Assembly (NCBI GenBank): GCA_964407695.1
Contig: CAYOWQ010000014.1
Coordinates: 1 to 64,000, forward strand
Direction: 5' to 3'
Source of the DNA: CAYOWQ01 sp964407695
Lineage (GTDB): Bacteria > Planctomycetota > Phycisphaerae > Phycisphaerales > SM1A02
Length of the DNA: 64,000 bases
The translations under genes and the position numbers were made by a program. Positions 52,691 through 62,993 of the stretch are shown in pieces; the stretch's first letter is position 1; each line of letters begins with the position of its first letter. The notes below the pieces were generated by a model. That model made no database searches. It had not been told where the DNA came from and worked only from the letters and a program-made list of their open reading frames with translations.

Positions 52691-53590
52691 TTATTCCAGC
52701 GGAACCAGGACCCGCATGGTTTTCGGTCGAACATCGATTTCAACGCGCGAGACGGGGTCGAGGTTCAGAGGCGGATCGCCGTCGACCTGATACCGAAATG
52801 GCTCGTCGCTCTCGATTGCGATTCGCTCACCCGTCTGGTAGTTCAGTCGGGGATCACCGCCCTGGGATCCGAATTCGCACCGCAACATCCACGCGAGAAG
52901 GTCCGAGATCGATCGCGTTGGGAAGTAGACGGCATCCAGCACTCCGTCATCCATTCTCGCTTTCCATGCCGGGTTCATCCTCATCGCATACTGGCGGCTG
53001 TTGGCGATTACCAGGAAGCCTCCGACTCCGTCATCGATGCGGCGGTCATCAACCGACACACGAAGCTGCGGCGGGATCCACCGGCGGAATTGGCGAAGCA
53101 TTGGGCCGACATAGGAGAGGTGGGAGATGGATCCTGTCCTTCTTGAGGCGAGATCGTGAACCACCTCGGCGTCGAATCCGATCGAAATCATGAGCAGGAA
53201 AATCTCACCGTTGGCCACTCCGACGTCGACGGGCGTGGGTGTGCCGGACTCAATGGCGCTCACGACAGCTCCGGCATTGGCCTCCATGCCGAATTCCCTT
53301 GCAAAAAGATTCTCGGTGCCGCACGGATAGTGATACATGAGAACCCCTGATCGGATGATGGCCGGCGCGGTCATGCGAACTGCTCCGTCTCCGCCAACCA
53401 CAATGACCAGATAGGCCCCGGGCAATTTCGGTTCAAGCCATTCCTCGATTGGTGCCCTCTCGCTGGGCACCATGATGATCCAATGGCCCAGGTGCCGCAA
53501 AGCCTTGCCAAGTTCAACAGCTGCCCGCGCAGCGTGCCCCGCGCCCGATATCGGGTTATAGACAATAAGTACGTGCAGCCGGGTATCCAA
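52691..53590 (-). CDS. Diacylglycerol kinase-family lipid kinase
   Basis: About 299 residues if a TTG at 53590 is used; the true start is unclear because the frame is open for another 150 bases under a divergent gene. Motifs: HVLIVYNPISGAGHAARAAV (phosphate-binding N-terminus), LVIVVGGDGAVRMTAPAII (GGDG nucleotide loop) and YHYPCGTENLFAREFGMEAN (usual GTxNxxARxxG). It is the DAGK catalytic/sphingosine kinase-like fold, so likely a cytoplasmic or membrane-associated lipid kinase. Divergent from the BamD-like gene; the two starts are about 80 bases apart. Confidence 0.8.
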   Translation of the reverse strand: MDTRLHVLIVYNPISGAGHAARAAVELGKALRHLGHWIIMVPSERAPIEEWLEPKLPGAYLVIVVGGDGAVRMTAPAIIRSGVLMYHYPCGTENLFAREFGMEANAGAVVSAIESGTPTPVDVGVANGEIFLLMISIGFDAEVVHDLASRRTGSISHLSYVGPMLRQFRRWIPPQLRVSVDDRRIDDGVGGFLVIANSRQYAMRMNPAWKARMDDGVLDAVYFPTRSISDLLAWMLRCEFGSQGGDPRLNYQTGERIAIESDEPFRYQVDGDPPLNLDPVSRVEIDVRPKTMRVLVPLE

Positions 53591-53638
53591 GAATGGAAAG
53601 CGTATCCGCAGAGATGGACGAGCGTCGTCGCGGCCACG

Positions 53639-53667
53639 TTGAGACACGGCGAAAGGCCCCGTACCAT
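53639..53667 (+). promoter_or_regulatory. Promoter of the BamD-like/lptE/ftsH operon, leaderless
   Basis: TTGAGA (53639-53644), a 17-base spacer and TACCAT (53662-53667). ATG 53674 begins 7 bases after the -10, so the first gene should be translated from a leaderless mRNA. Confidence 0.65.
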
Positions 53668-53673
53668 CCCCGC

Positions 53674-54765
53674 ATGATTCCACGCCTGCTCTCGCTTCTG
53701 GCCGTCGCCTGGTTGGCGTCCCTTGCTTCGGCTCAGGAAACATTCACGCTGGGAGAGGAGGATTTATGGAATCCAGTCAGTGAACCCGTGGAGGGGAGCC
53801 CGGAGGCCCAGCTGGCCGAAGCCCGCCGGGCCCTGGTCGACGGACAGGCCGAACGTGCAGAGATGCTTGCGCGAACCTGGATCGACCGATACGAGATCCA
53901 CCCGCTTGTCGCCCACGCGTACCTGCTCTGGGGAGATGCCCTGGTTGCTCAGAATGATGAGTACGAAGCGCTCTACCAGTATGAAGCGATTGCCAGGCTC
54001 TATGCAGCCAGTGACGTCTTCATCACCGCCTTGCAGAGAGAATTCGATATCGCCAATCAATACATTCACGGGCGTCGACGCAAACTCTGGGGTATTCGAT
54101 GCGTCAAGGCGATTGACGATGCTATCGAGCTCATGATTCGAATTCAGGAGCGTCTTCCCGGCAGCAGACTTGCGGAGAAGGCCGGGATGGAGCTCGCGGA
54201 CTACTACGATCGAATCGGCGAGAAGCGACTTGCCGCTGATGCCTACGACCTGTTTGTTGAGAATTATCCGAACTCTGAGCAGTTGAATACCGCTCGAATC
54301 AGGCTTATTGCGGCCCACTTAGCCACTTACAAGGGACCGAAGTTCGATCCGGCGGGGCTCGATGAGGCGAAGCTCAAGATTCAGCAACTCCAGAGAATTG
54401 AGCCGGCCACAGCGCAGCGCATCGGCGCCGAGGGGATCCTGTTCCGAATTCGAGAATCCGAGGCGGCAAAGCTTCTCGTCAACGCACGGTGGTATTTGCA
54501 GACTCGCGATCCGATCTCCTCCGAGCGAACCATCCGGCAGCTTGTTCAGCGTTATCCCGAGACCAGTGCAGCCCGGGAAGCGATTGAACTCATACCGCGA
54601 ATCCTTCCAAGGCTGCCCAAGCCTGTACTCAACACGCTTCCGGATTATGAGGCAATTGCGGGGACGATTTCTCGCACCAGTCAACCGTCTGCGCCGGATG
54701 GGCAGGAGAATCCCGACAGCAAACCGACCGAGGAATCCTCCAGCAATGGAGGGCCACAATCATGA
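53674..54765 (+). CDS. BamD-like TPR envelope protein
   Basis: 363 residues. A signal peptide (MIPRLLSLLAVAWLASLASA) without a lipobox cysteine, then about five TPR-like helical repeats typical of YfiO/BamD outer-membrane-assembly proteins (AEMLARTWIDRYEIHPLVAH; YLLWGDALVAQNDEYEALYQ; AADAYDLFVENYPNSEQLNT; ERTIRQLVQRYPETSAAREA). The C-terminal tail is Ser/Pro/Asn-rich. Probably helps outer-membrane protein insertion, as a periplasmic rather than lipid-anchored form. 4-base overlap with the LptE-like gene. Confidence 0.8.
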   Translation: MIPRLLSLLAVAWLASLASAQETFTLGEEDLWNPVSEPVEGSPEAQLAEARRALVDGQAERAEMLARTWIDRYEIHPLVAHAYLLWGDALVAQNDEYEALYQYEAIARLYAASDVFITALQREFDIANQYIHGRRRKLWGIRCVKAIDDAIELMIRIQERLPGSRLAEKAGMELADYYDRIGEKRLAADAYDLFVENYPNSEQLNTARIRLIAAHLATYKGPKFDPAGLDEAKLKIQQLQRIEPATAQRIGAEGILFRIRESEAAKLLVNARWYLQTRDPISSERTIRQLVQRYPETSAAREAIELIPRILPRLPKPVLNTLPDYEAIAGTISRTSQPSAPDGQENPDSKPTEESSSNGGPQS

Positions 54766-55274
54766 AGCTCGGAGCCATCGTGCTGGTCGTCGTTTCGATT
54801 CTGACCGCGTGTGCAGAGAATCCGTCGGACGGTTACTCGATGACGTCGCCTTATTCTCCGGAGATTTCAACTATCGCGGTGCCGATCTTCGAGAACAGCA
54901 CCTATGATCGGGGAGTTGAATTTGATCTCGCCGATGCCTTGGTCAAGGAAATCGAAGCGTCAACACCGTACAAAGTAGTTCCATCCCGCCGAGCCGCGAC
55001 TCGGATCGACGGCAAGATTGTTCGGGTCGAACGCCAACAACTCTCGAAATCCCCCTTGACCGGTCTTGGAGAGGAAGTCGTGCTGAGCCTTTCGGTAGAT
55101 TTCACCTGGCGTGATTTGCGTTCAGGCCGGACAATTGTGGAGCGTAAGAACTTTGTTGGCAATGGTTTATTCACTCCTTCCCAGCCAAATTCCGAACCCG
55201 AAGAACTTGGCCGCTTCAATGCCGTACAACAGTTGGCCCGCGACATCGTCGATCAGATGCGAAGCGATTGGTAG
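54762..55274 (+). CDS. LptE-like LPS-assembly lipoprotein
   Basis: 170 residues. Lipoprotein signal MKLGAIVLVVVSILTAC with the lipobox cysteine at residue 17. The domain YSPEISTIAVPIFENSTYDR, FDLADALVKEIEASTPYKVV and DGKIVRVERQQLSK, ending NAVQQLARDIVDQM, has the LptE pattern (helix-beta-helix, 'i.V..f.N.t...g.e..lt.al..ei'). LptE supports LptD in LPS delivery, so this implies LPS or similar outer-membrane glycolipid. Start overlaps the previous stop as ATGA. Confidence 0.82.
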   Translation: MKLGAIVLVVVSILTACAENPSDGYSMTSPYSPEISTIAVPIFENSTYDRGVEFDLADALVKEIEASTPYKVVPSRRAATRIDGKIVRVERQQLSKSPLTGLGEEVVLSLSVDFTWRDLRSGRTIVERKNFVGNGLFTPSQPNSEPEELGRFNAVQQLARDIVDQMRSDW

Positions 55275-55298
55275 CCTCGCTCTAGAAGTGCATTCTCA

Positions 55299-57371
<2,073 letters not shown>

Positions 57372-57451
57372 TTCTGAAGCCAAAGGGTTGACGGACCACG
57401 GGGGGTTGTGCCACGATGCGCTGGCATTGTGCCTCGTGGAGCCCTTCCGTT

Positions 57452-58273
57452 ATGTCAACGCCGGCTGCGTCAAAAATCTGTGCCATCTGCAAGCAGGATT
57501 GTTCCAATCGTCCTCGGATCAAGGATTCCAAGGGTCGGTATTTCTGCAAGGCCTGCCATGAAGCCGCCTTACATGAGTCGTCGCTCCTGGCTCCGGCGTC
57601 CTCAACAATCTCACCGGCGATGGACTCAGCGGATATCGGATTCCTCGATTCCGTGGCCGGTACCGCCAGTGTCCAGTCAACGTCCTGTCAGGCCTGTGGA
57701 GCCGTGGTATCGTCGACCAGCGTGTTGTGCACCACCTGCGGCCACCGCCTTGATGGAAGGGGGGACATTCGCACGCGGGTTGTCAACACTCCCAATTCAG
57801 TTCAATCTGGAGGAAAGTGGGCCACAACACTCGGTTGGAGCTCGATCGGCGTCGGTGTGTTCTGGCTCATCATGATCGTCATCTCGATCGCCGGTCAATT
57901 CAAGGCCGCTCAGTCCGAGCAACCATTCGTGGGCGCGGGTGTTGGTTGCTTTCCCATCCCCATGTATGTTTGGCTGATCATTGCAGGAGATCGGGTGCGA
58001 ACCCGCCGAAGCGGCGCGGTTCGAAATCTGAGAATGTGGTCGATTGTTCGCATCGTCCTTTCGGCCGTTTGTGGAGGCGGAGCCGCGATCATGGTCTTCG
58101 CCCTGAGCGGCGTTCTCGCGAGTGACCCGGAATTGCGAGCGGAGATGCCGTTCGAGCCCGCGCTGCTCGGCGTGATCCTGCTCGGGTCCATGATTCTCGA
58201 AATCTGTTGGCCAATTATCGTGCTTGTTTGGACGGCTCAACCGGCGCTCAAGGCTGAAGCCGACACGTGGTAA
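57452..58273 (+). CDS. Membrane protein with two N-terminal zinc-binding modules
   Basis: 273 residues from ATG 57452. Module one: ICAICKQDCSNRPRIKDSKG then RYFCKACHEA, a C-x2-C...C-x2-C finger. Module two: SCQACGAVVSSTSVLCTTCG, a zinc ribbon. Four transmembrane helices follow (GWSSIGVGVFWLIMIVISIA; GVGCFPIPMYVWLIIAGDRV; IVRIVLSAVCGGGAAIMVFA; LLGVILLGSMILEICWPIIV). The cytoplasmic zinc modules may bind a partner or nucleic acid. TTGACG at 57389 could be the -35 of its promoter. It converges with uvrC, 10 bases between. Confidence 0.7.
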   Translation: MSTPAASKICAICKQDCSNRPRIKDSKGRYFCKACHEAALHESSLLAPASSTISPAMDSADIGFLDSVAGTASVQSTSCQACGAVVSSTSVLCTTCGHRLDGRGDIRTRVVNTPNSVQSGGKWATTLGWSSIGVGVFWLIMIVISIAGQFKAAQSEQPFVGAGVGCFPIPMYVWLIIAGDRVRTRRSGAVRNLRMWSIVRIVLSAVCGGGAAIMVFALSGVLASDPELRAEMPFEPALLGVILLGSMILEICWPIIVLVWTAQPALKAEADTW

Positions 58274-58283
58274 ATCCGATGTC

Positions 58284-59651
58284 TCATTGATTGGGCGTAT
58301 CTTCGCCCAATGTCCTCTTCCGCCGCAGAATGTGGTGATAATGCTGGGCAAAGCGATGGGCCTCATCGCGCATGGCCTGGCACAGCCGGAGGCCCGGATT
58401 TTCCCTGCCCAAACGAATCGGCTCAGACTTCTGCTGAACGTAGAGAAGTTCCTCCTTCTTTGCCAGACTGATGACCATGGGCGGCTTGAGGCTCAACTCC
58501 GCAAAGACCTCGAGGGCGGCATGGAGTTGGCCAAGCCCACCGTCAATGAGAATGACGTCGGGATAGAGCTCATTCCCTTCCCCCGCTTCGCGATATCTTC
58601 GGCTGACCACCTCGCGAATCGCCATGTAGTCATCGTTGTCGACACTCTGGACCTTGTATCTGCGATACCCGTTCTTGAACGGCCGGCCATCGATGAAACA
58701 CACCTTGCTGCCGACGGTTTCGTTGCCGCCCAGGTGCGCAATGTCAATCGCCTCCATGCACCGGATCGCTGACTGCATCTCCAGCGTGCGCTGCAGTGAT
58801 CGAAGGGCGGCCGCCGGGTCGCCGGTAAAGACGGTCACCTCCGGCTGCCAGTCGAGATCAACGGAATCTGAAGATCGCTTCTCCCGCTCATCCAGCTTTT
58901 CGATGGCTCGGATCTGATCACGAATGACTGCGGCTCGTTCGAATTCGAGCGATTCGCTTGCTTCGGTCATTTCGTCGTTCAATTCACGGAGCATCTGGCT
59001 TCGCTTGGTTCCAAGGAATCTTGCGAATCGGTCGATATCCGCGCGATAGTCGGCTTTGCCGATGCGGTCAGCGCAAGGCGCTGTGCACTGGCCGATCGCA
59101 TGCAGAAGGCATGGGCGGAAATGGCGATTTTTCGGATTCCCGTCAATGATCTCCAGTTCACAGGTGCGATACCTGAAGACGCGCTGCAATAGTTGCACGG
59201 CATGCCGCAGCGACGAGACGGATGTGAACGGCCCAAAGATCCTCGCCCCCCGGAATCGTTCATCCGTCGGGTTCCTGGTGATAAACACGCCGGGGAAGTC
59301 GTCGCGCAGAGTGATTGCCAGATATGGATAGGTCTTGTCGTCAACCAGTCGCACGTTGAACCGGGGACGAATGTCTTTGATCAGCCGGCTCTCCATCAGA
59401 AGAGCCTCCCATTCGCCCTCGCAGGGAATGACGTCAAAGTCCTCCACTACCTCGAGTAACGGCTGCTTCTTGATTCCCAGTTCTGTGCTGGGGACGAAGT
59501 AGGACGAGACCCGGGATGCGAGATTCCGGGCTTTGCCGACGTAGATCACATCACCAGCCGCGTCCTTCATCAGGTACACACCCGGCGTTTTGGCGAGGCC
59601 CCTGGCCTTTTCGAGGAGAGAGCTGAGACGATCCGATCGACTTTCCGGCAT
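58284..59651 (-). CDS. uvrC: Short UvrC-type excinuclease subunit
   Basis: Makes both incisions in nucleotide excision repair. 455 residues from ATG 59651, against about 600 in the usual UvrC. GIY-YIG nuclease: TPGVYLMKDAAGDVIYVGKA. Cysteine region PCLLHAIGQCTAPCADRIGK. UVR motif YERAAVIRDQ-like FERAAVIRDQIRAIEKLDER. RNase H-like nuclease: CMEAIDIAHLGGNETVGSKV, DVILIDGGLGQLHAALEVFA and RDEAHRFAQHYHH. It ends right after, so the tandem helix-hairpin-helix domain that binds DNA is missing. TAGACT sits 7 bases before the ATG. Confidence 0.85.
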   Translation of the reverse strand: MPESRSDRLSSLLEKARGLAKTPGVYLMKDAAGDVIYVGKARNLASRVSSYFVPSTELGIKKQPLLEVVEDFDVIPCEGEWEALLMESRLIKDIRPRFNVRLVDDKTYPYLAITLRDDFPGVFITRNPTDERFRGARIFGPFTSVSSLRHAVQLLQRVFRYRTCELEIIDGNPKNRHFRPCLLHAIGQCTAPCADRIGKADYRADIDRFARFLGTKRSQMLRELNDEMTEASESLEFERAAVIRDQIRAIEKLDEREKRSSDSVDLDWQPEVTVFTGDPAAALRSLQRTLEMQSAIRCMEAIDIAHLGGNETVGSKVCFIDGRPFKNGYRRYKVQSVDNDDYMAIREVVSRRYREAGEGNELYPDVILIDGGLGQLHAALEVFAELSLKPPMVISLAKKEELLYVQQKSEPIRLGRENPGLRLCQAMRDEAHRFAQHYHHILRRKRTLGEDTPNQ

Positions 59652-59726
59652 CGAATGAAGTCTATTCGCAATCGAATATCCGCCGAACACCCCGAGCGCG
59701 GGATTGCCAAATGTTCCTGCAATATC

Positions 59727-59756
59727 TTGCCTTTTTCGTACGTTGGACGGTAAAAT
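59727..59756 (+). promoter_or_regulatory. Strong promoter of the cysteine-rich lipoprotein
   Basis: TTGCCT (59727-59732), an 18-base spacer and TAAAAT (59751-59756). Predicted leader about 75 bases with GGAGA at 59825-59829 before ATG 59838. Confidence 0.7.
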
Positions 59757-59837
59757 GTGTGCAAGGTCGGGTCATTGGTCCCGACATACGTTGCAACGAC
59801 TCTGTCTCTTTCCCCCGATCCTTTGGAGAATTTCCCC

Positions 59838-60233
59838 ATGAAGCGTCTGTCTCTGCTCGCCGCCCTGTTCATCTCCGCCGCTGCCTTCGTTGGCTGCTCC
59901 AATAATTCGACCAAAGCCGACGTGGCCGCGGGTGATGTTGATGGCTCCAAGGCCTGCTGCAAGGACGGCTCTGGAAGCTGCTGTAAGGACGGCTCCGGAA
60001 GCTGCTGCAAGACCTCAGGCAGCTCCATGGGCGCTGTTGAAGGCAAGAGCGGCTGCTGCAAGGAAGGCAAGACCTGCCCGGCCTCCGGCGGCTCCATGGG
60101 CGCTGTTGAAGGCAAGAGCGGCTGCTGCAAGGAAGGCAAGACTTGCCCGGCCAGCGGCGGCTCCATGGGCGCTGTGTCGGAAGAGGGCACGACCTGCCCG
60201 AAGTCCGGCTGCTGCAAGAACAAGACCAACTGA
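59838..60233 (+). CDS. Cysteine-repeat lipoprotein
   Basis: 131 residues from ATG 59838 (an in-frame ATG at 59757 lies at the promoter and is unlikely). The signal peptide MKRLSLLAALFISAAAFVGC ends in a lipobox cysteine. The mature part is two repeat families: CCKDGSGS units (three CCK pairs) and two 23-residue copies of SGSSMGAVEGKSGCCKEGKT with CPAS, then a final related part ending SGCCKNK. About 15 cysteines in 110 residues, mostly CC pairs. It looks like a metal- or redox-binding surface lipoprotein, though no family is recognised. Its strong promoter and terminator suggest high expression. Confidence 0.78.
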   Translation: MKRLSLLAALFISAAAFVGCSNNSTKADVAAGDVDGSKACCKDGSGSCCKDGSGSCCKTSGSSMGAVEGKSGCCKEGKTCPASGGSMGAVEGKSGCCKEGKTCPASGGSMGAVSEEGTTCPKSGCCKNKTN

Positions 60234-60256
60234 TCACGGCATTGATTTTGAGTTTT

Positions 60257-60284
60257 CGAGCCCGCCGATTGGCGGGCTTTTTTT
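60257..60284 (+). terminator. Rho-independent terminator
   Basis: 8-bp stem AGCCCGCC/GGCGGGCT with GATT loop followed by seven T, after the cysteine-rich lipoprotein. Confidence 0.92.
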
Positions 60285-60355
60285 GCGCTCTTGCGGCGAG
60301 GATTGAGATGGGGAGTGGTGGTGCGATCGAATTCAGCCCCGGGTTGCAACTTGGT

Positions 60356-60361
60356 TATGAT
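60356..60361 (+). promoter_or_regulatory. -10 box for a probably leaderless pyrC transcript
   Basis: TATGAT ends 9 bases before ATG 60371; TTCAGC 18 bases further up is a weak -35 candidate. Confidence 0.45.
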
Positions 60362-60370
60362 GGATTGTGC

Positions 60371-61690
60371 ATGGGTGTCACTGATCCGATTCTTCTTCGC
60401 GGCGGTCGGCTTATCGATCCAGCCTCGGGAACCGACAAGACCGCTGATTTGCTTCTCGAGAACGGTCGTATCAAGGCTATTGAATTCGTGCCCGGTTCGC
60501 TCCAATCAACTGCGGCTCAATCATTCAATCTTGATGGGCTGATCATCGCTCCTGGGTTGCTTGACATTCATGTCCATCTTCGTGAGCCGGGGCAGGGGCA
60601 CAAGGAGACACTTGAAACGGGCGCTGCCGCAGCCGTTCATGGCGGCTTTACGACCGTCTGCTGCATGCCGAACACTTCGCCGGCGCTGGATTCAGCGGCG
60701 TGGGTCGACTACATCCGTTTGAAGTCCGCTGAAATAGGCATGGCCCGGGTGTACACCGTCGGAGCGGCGACCGTGGGCCGTCGTGGTGAGCAGCTCGCCC
60801 CAATGCAGAGCATGGCGAAGGCCGGCGCGGTCGGTTTTTCAGATGATGGTGATTGCATTGTCAGTGCGGGGATGATGGACAAGGTCCTTCGAATGTGCCG
60901 GATTGCCGATCGGCCGTTCATGCAGCACTGCCAGGACCACTCGATGACCGAGAAAGCAGTCATGCACGCCGGGTCCGTCTCTGCAGCGCTTGGGTTGCGA
61001 GGCTGGCCGCGTGAGGCTGAGGAGATCATCATTGAGCGCGACATTCGGCTCAACCGCGAGATCGGCGCTTCATATCATGCCCAGCATGTTTCCAGCGGCG
61101 GATCGGTTGAGATCTTGCGGCGAGCCAGACAGGCCGGATTTCCGGTGACGGGCGAGGTCGCACCCCACCACCTGCTTCTCACGCATGAAGCCTGCCGCGA
61201 CTTCAATACCCAGGCAAAGATGAACCCGCCGCTTCGTGAGGACTCGGACATTCGGGCGCTGAAGGAGGCGGTGGCTGAAGGCGTGATCACCGTTCTGGCG
61301 ACCGACCACGCGCCGCACTCTTCCGACGAGAAGTTGCTGGATTTCGAGAGCGCACCGTTCGGGATCATCGGTTTGGATTGCGCGTTGCCGCTGTACGCCA
61401 AGGCGCTCATTGATGGAGGGGTCGTTGATTGGCCCGGGTTGCTGGCGATGATGACCATTCAACCTGCCCGATTGACCGGCCTCGATCGATTGGGCCTGGG
61501 CAGCATCACCGCCGGCGGGCCCGCCGATGTGACCGTCATCGATCCAGATCACACGTGGACAATTGACGTTAGACAATTCAAGTCAAAGAGCAGGAATTGT
61601 CCGTTTGATGGCTGGAATGTCCGCGGATCAGCGCCGATGGTGATTGTGGGCGGTCGAATCCTCAAGCAGGATCTTGCACGACGGAGCTGA
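60371..61690 (+). CDS. pyrC: Dihydroorotase, class I
   Basis: Cyclises carbamoyl-aspartate to dihydroorotate in pyrimidine synthesis. 439 residues from ATG 60371; the frame is open upstream into the lipoprotein gene but has no start there. Metal-binding and family motifs: LLDIHVHLREPGQGHKETLE (HxH and Arg), HGGFTTVCCMPNTSP, the later histidines (FMQHCQDHS and SYHAQHVSSG), and EVAPHHLLLTHEACRDF, TVLATDHAPHSSDEK with the catalytic Asp. Metal-bridging lysine of class II is absent, as for class I. Its last 29 bases overlap the 3' end of the opposite lipoprotein gene. Confidence 0.94.
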   Translation: MGVTDPILLRGGRLIDPASGTDKTADLLLENGRIKAIEFVPGSLQSTAAQSFNLDGLIIAPGLLDIHVHLREPGQGHKETLETGAAAAVHGGFTTVCCMPNTSPALDSAAWVDYIRLKSAEIGMARVYTVGAATVGRRGEQLAPMQSMAKAGAVGFSDDGDCIVSAGMMDKVLRMCRIADRPFMQHCQDHSMTEKAVMHAGSVSAALGLRGWPREAEEIIIERDIRLNREIGASYHAQHVSSGGSVEILRRARQAGFPVTGEVAPHHLLLTHEACRDFNTQAKMNPPLREDSDIRALKEAVAEGVITVLATDHAPHSSDEKLLDFESAPFGIIGLDCALPLYAKALIDGGVVDWPGLLAMMTIQPARLTGLDRLGLGSITAGGPADVTVIDPDHTWTIDVRQFKSKSRNCPFDGWNVRGSAPMVIVGGRILKQDLARRS

Positions 61691-62690
61691 CCAGAAGCTC
61701 GCGGTCCCGATCTCGAAGATCATCGCCCCGGAACTGGAAATGCACCTCGCGGCCGGCTCCCACCTGTCCGTTCGTTCCAACAATCTTGCCGGGCAGGACC
61801 ACCGTGATCTCAAACGAATCGTCGCTGAGTCCTTCAGTGACGGCGAGCGATTTCAACAGGAGTCGCATGCGGCCCTCAACCGCCCTGCGTACTCGAATGG
61901 GCAGGCCGCACTGCACCCGGAACACATGATCGAGTACGTTGAAGGCGTCGGCCTCGAATGCGGCCTGGGCCTCTGTCCAGACCTTGAGGCGCCGATCATC
62001 ATCGGTTTTCGGATCGAACAGGACCGCGACGACGTCGCGTGAGTCTCGGGAGATTTCCAACCCTTCAAGCGCGTGATCCACCAGGAACCATCGATCCAAC
62101 GCGAGGTCCGACGCCGCCTCACGACAGGCCAGCCGGGCGACGTACCTCAGCTTGGCTGACTCAAAGGACGTCATGGCATTCACCACCAACTGGCGCTGAG
62201 CCTCGGTCATCTGCTCCGGAGATGTTCCCTTCAGCGACTCGAGCGGATCATCGATCAAGGTTTTCCTCAATGCGGCGATCTCTGCCCAATCGCGACGAGG
62301 ATAGAGCCGACGGAAACTGTAATAGGTCCCATCCGGCCGATCCTCGATACGCACTTCCGTCTCAGATTGAAGATACGCGTCGGCGTTGCGATCGCCGATG
62401 CCGGCAAAGTTAGGGGGAAGCGGTTCATACGGCCCGAATTCGCGCGACGCCTTCAACACAAAGGATCGATCGCCGTTGCGGTCCCGCTCGAATTGCTCGA
62501 TTTCCCATCCGGCCTGGGCTGTCGGCATCGCATCACTTGCAATGGCGCCACCGAATTCCGATTGATCCGAAGCGGTATATTCGAGTTGAGCGAGGACAGA
62601 GCCGTCATCTGAGACAACCAGGCGCTCGCGGCGTTCAAGACAACCCGCCAGCGCAAGTCCAAGCACCACAATCAGCCACGGTCGGACCAT
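61662..62690 (-). CDS. Lipoprotein of unknown function
   Basis: 342 residues. Signal MVRPWLIVVLGLALAGC ends in a lipobox cysteine. The mature part has beta strands and charged segments (RLVVSDDGSVLAQLEYTASD; DGTYYSFRRLYPRRDWAEIA; VLPGKIVGTNGQVGAGREVH followed by FQFRGDDL). The last motif resembles the C-terminal domain of DUF3153-like or LppM-type lipoproteins ('lPg.iv..ng......v.W.f....l'). No catalytic residues recognised. It overlaps pyrC tail-to-tail by 29 bases and is transcribed away from tRNA-Ala. Confidence 0.7.
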   Translation of the reverse strand: MVRPWLIVVLGLALAGCLERRERLVVSDDGSVLAQLEYTASDQSEFGGAIASDAMPTAQAGWEIEQFERDRNGDRSFVLKASREFGPYEPLPPNFAGIGDRNADAYLQSETEVRIEDRPDGTYYSFRRLYPRRDWAEIAALRKTLIDDPLESLKGTSPEQMTEAQRQLVVNAMTSFESAKLRYVARLACREAASDLALDRWFLVDHALEGLEISRDSRDVVAVLFDPKTDDDRRLKVWTEAQAAFEADAFNVLDHVFRVQCGLPIRVRRAVEGRMRLLLKSLAVTEGLSDDSFEITVVLPGKIVGTNGQVGAGREVHFQFRGDDLRDRDRELLVSSVVQDPA

Positions 62691-62751
62691 GCCGCACCTC
62701 GATTTTGAGCCTCTGGCTCAAGGACGATGCAACCGTCACCAACAGCCGTCA

Positions 62752-62824
62752 TGGAGCGTACCGGGGTCGAACCGGTAACCTCCGCCTTGCAAAGGCGGCG
62801 CTCTCCCAATTGAGCTAACGCCCC
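62752..62824 (-). tRNA. tRNA-Ala, anticodon TGC
   Basis: A 73-base cloverleaf on the minus strand. Acceptor GGGGCGT pairs with ACGCTCC, including the G3-U70 pair that marks alanine tRNAs; discriminator A. D arm AGCTC...GAGC, anticodon stem CCGCC/GGCGG with loop TTTGCAA, and T arm ACCGG-TTCGACC-CCGGT. The 3' CCA is not encoded. Confidence 0.97.
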
Positions 62825-62993
62825 TCAATCGGAATGATAGCCTTTCCTCGGTTTTTCGTCTCCCAATGGCGTCGACAGAGCCCGCGTCACCATCGCCCAT
62901 CTCGCCGGCGCTGAAGGGCGGTTCGGCCTATGCCGATGCCAATCACGAGACTTTTGAGTCGCCGCCCCGATCCAAGTTCTACACTCAGCAACC

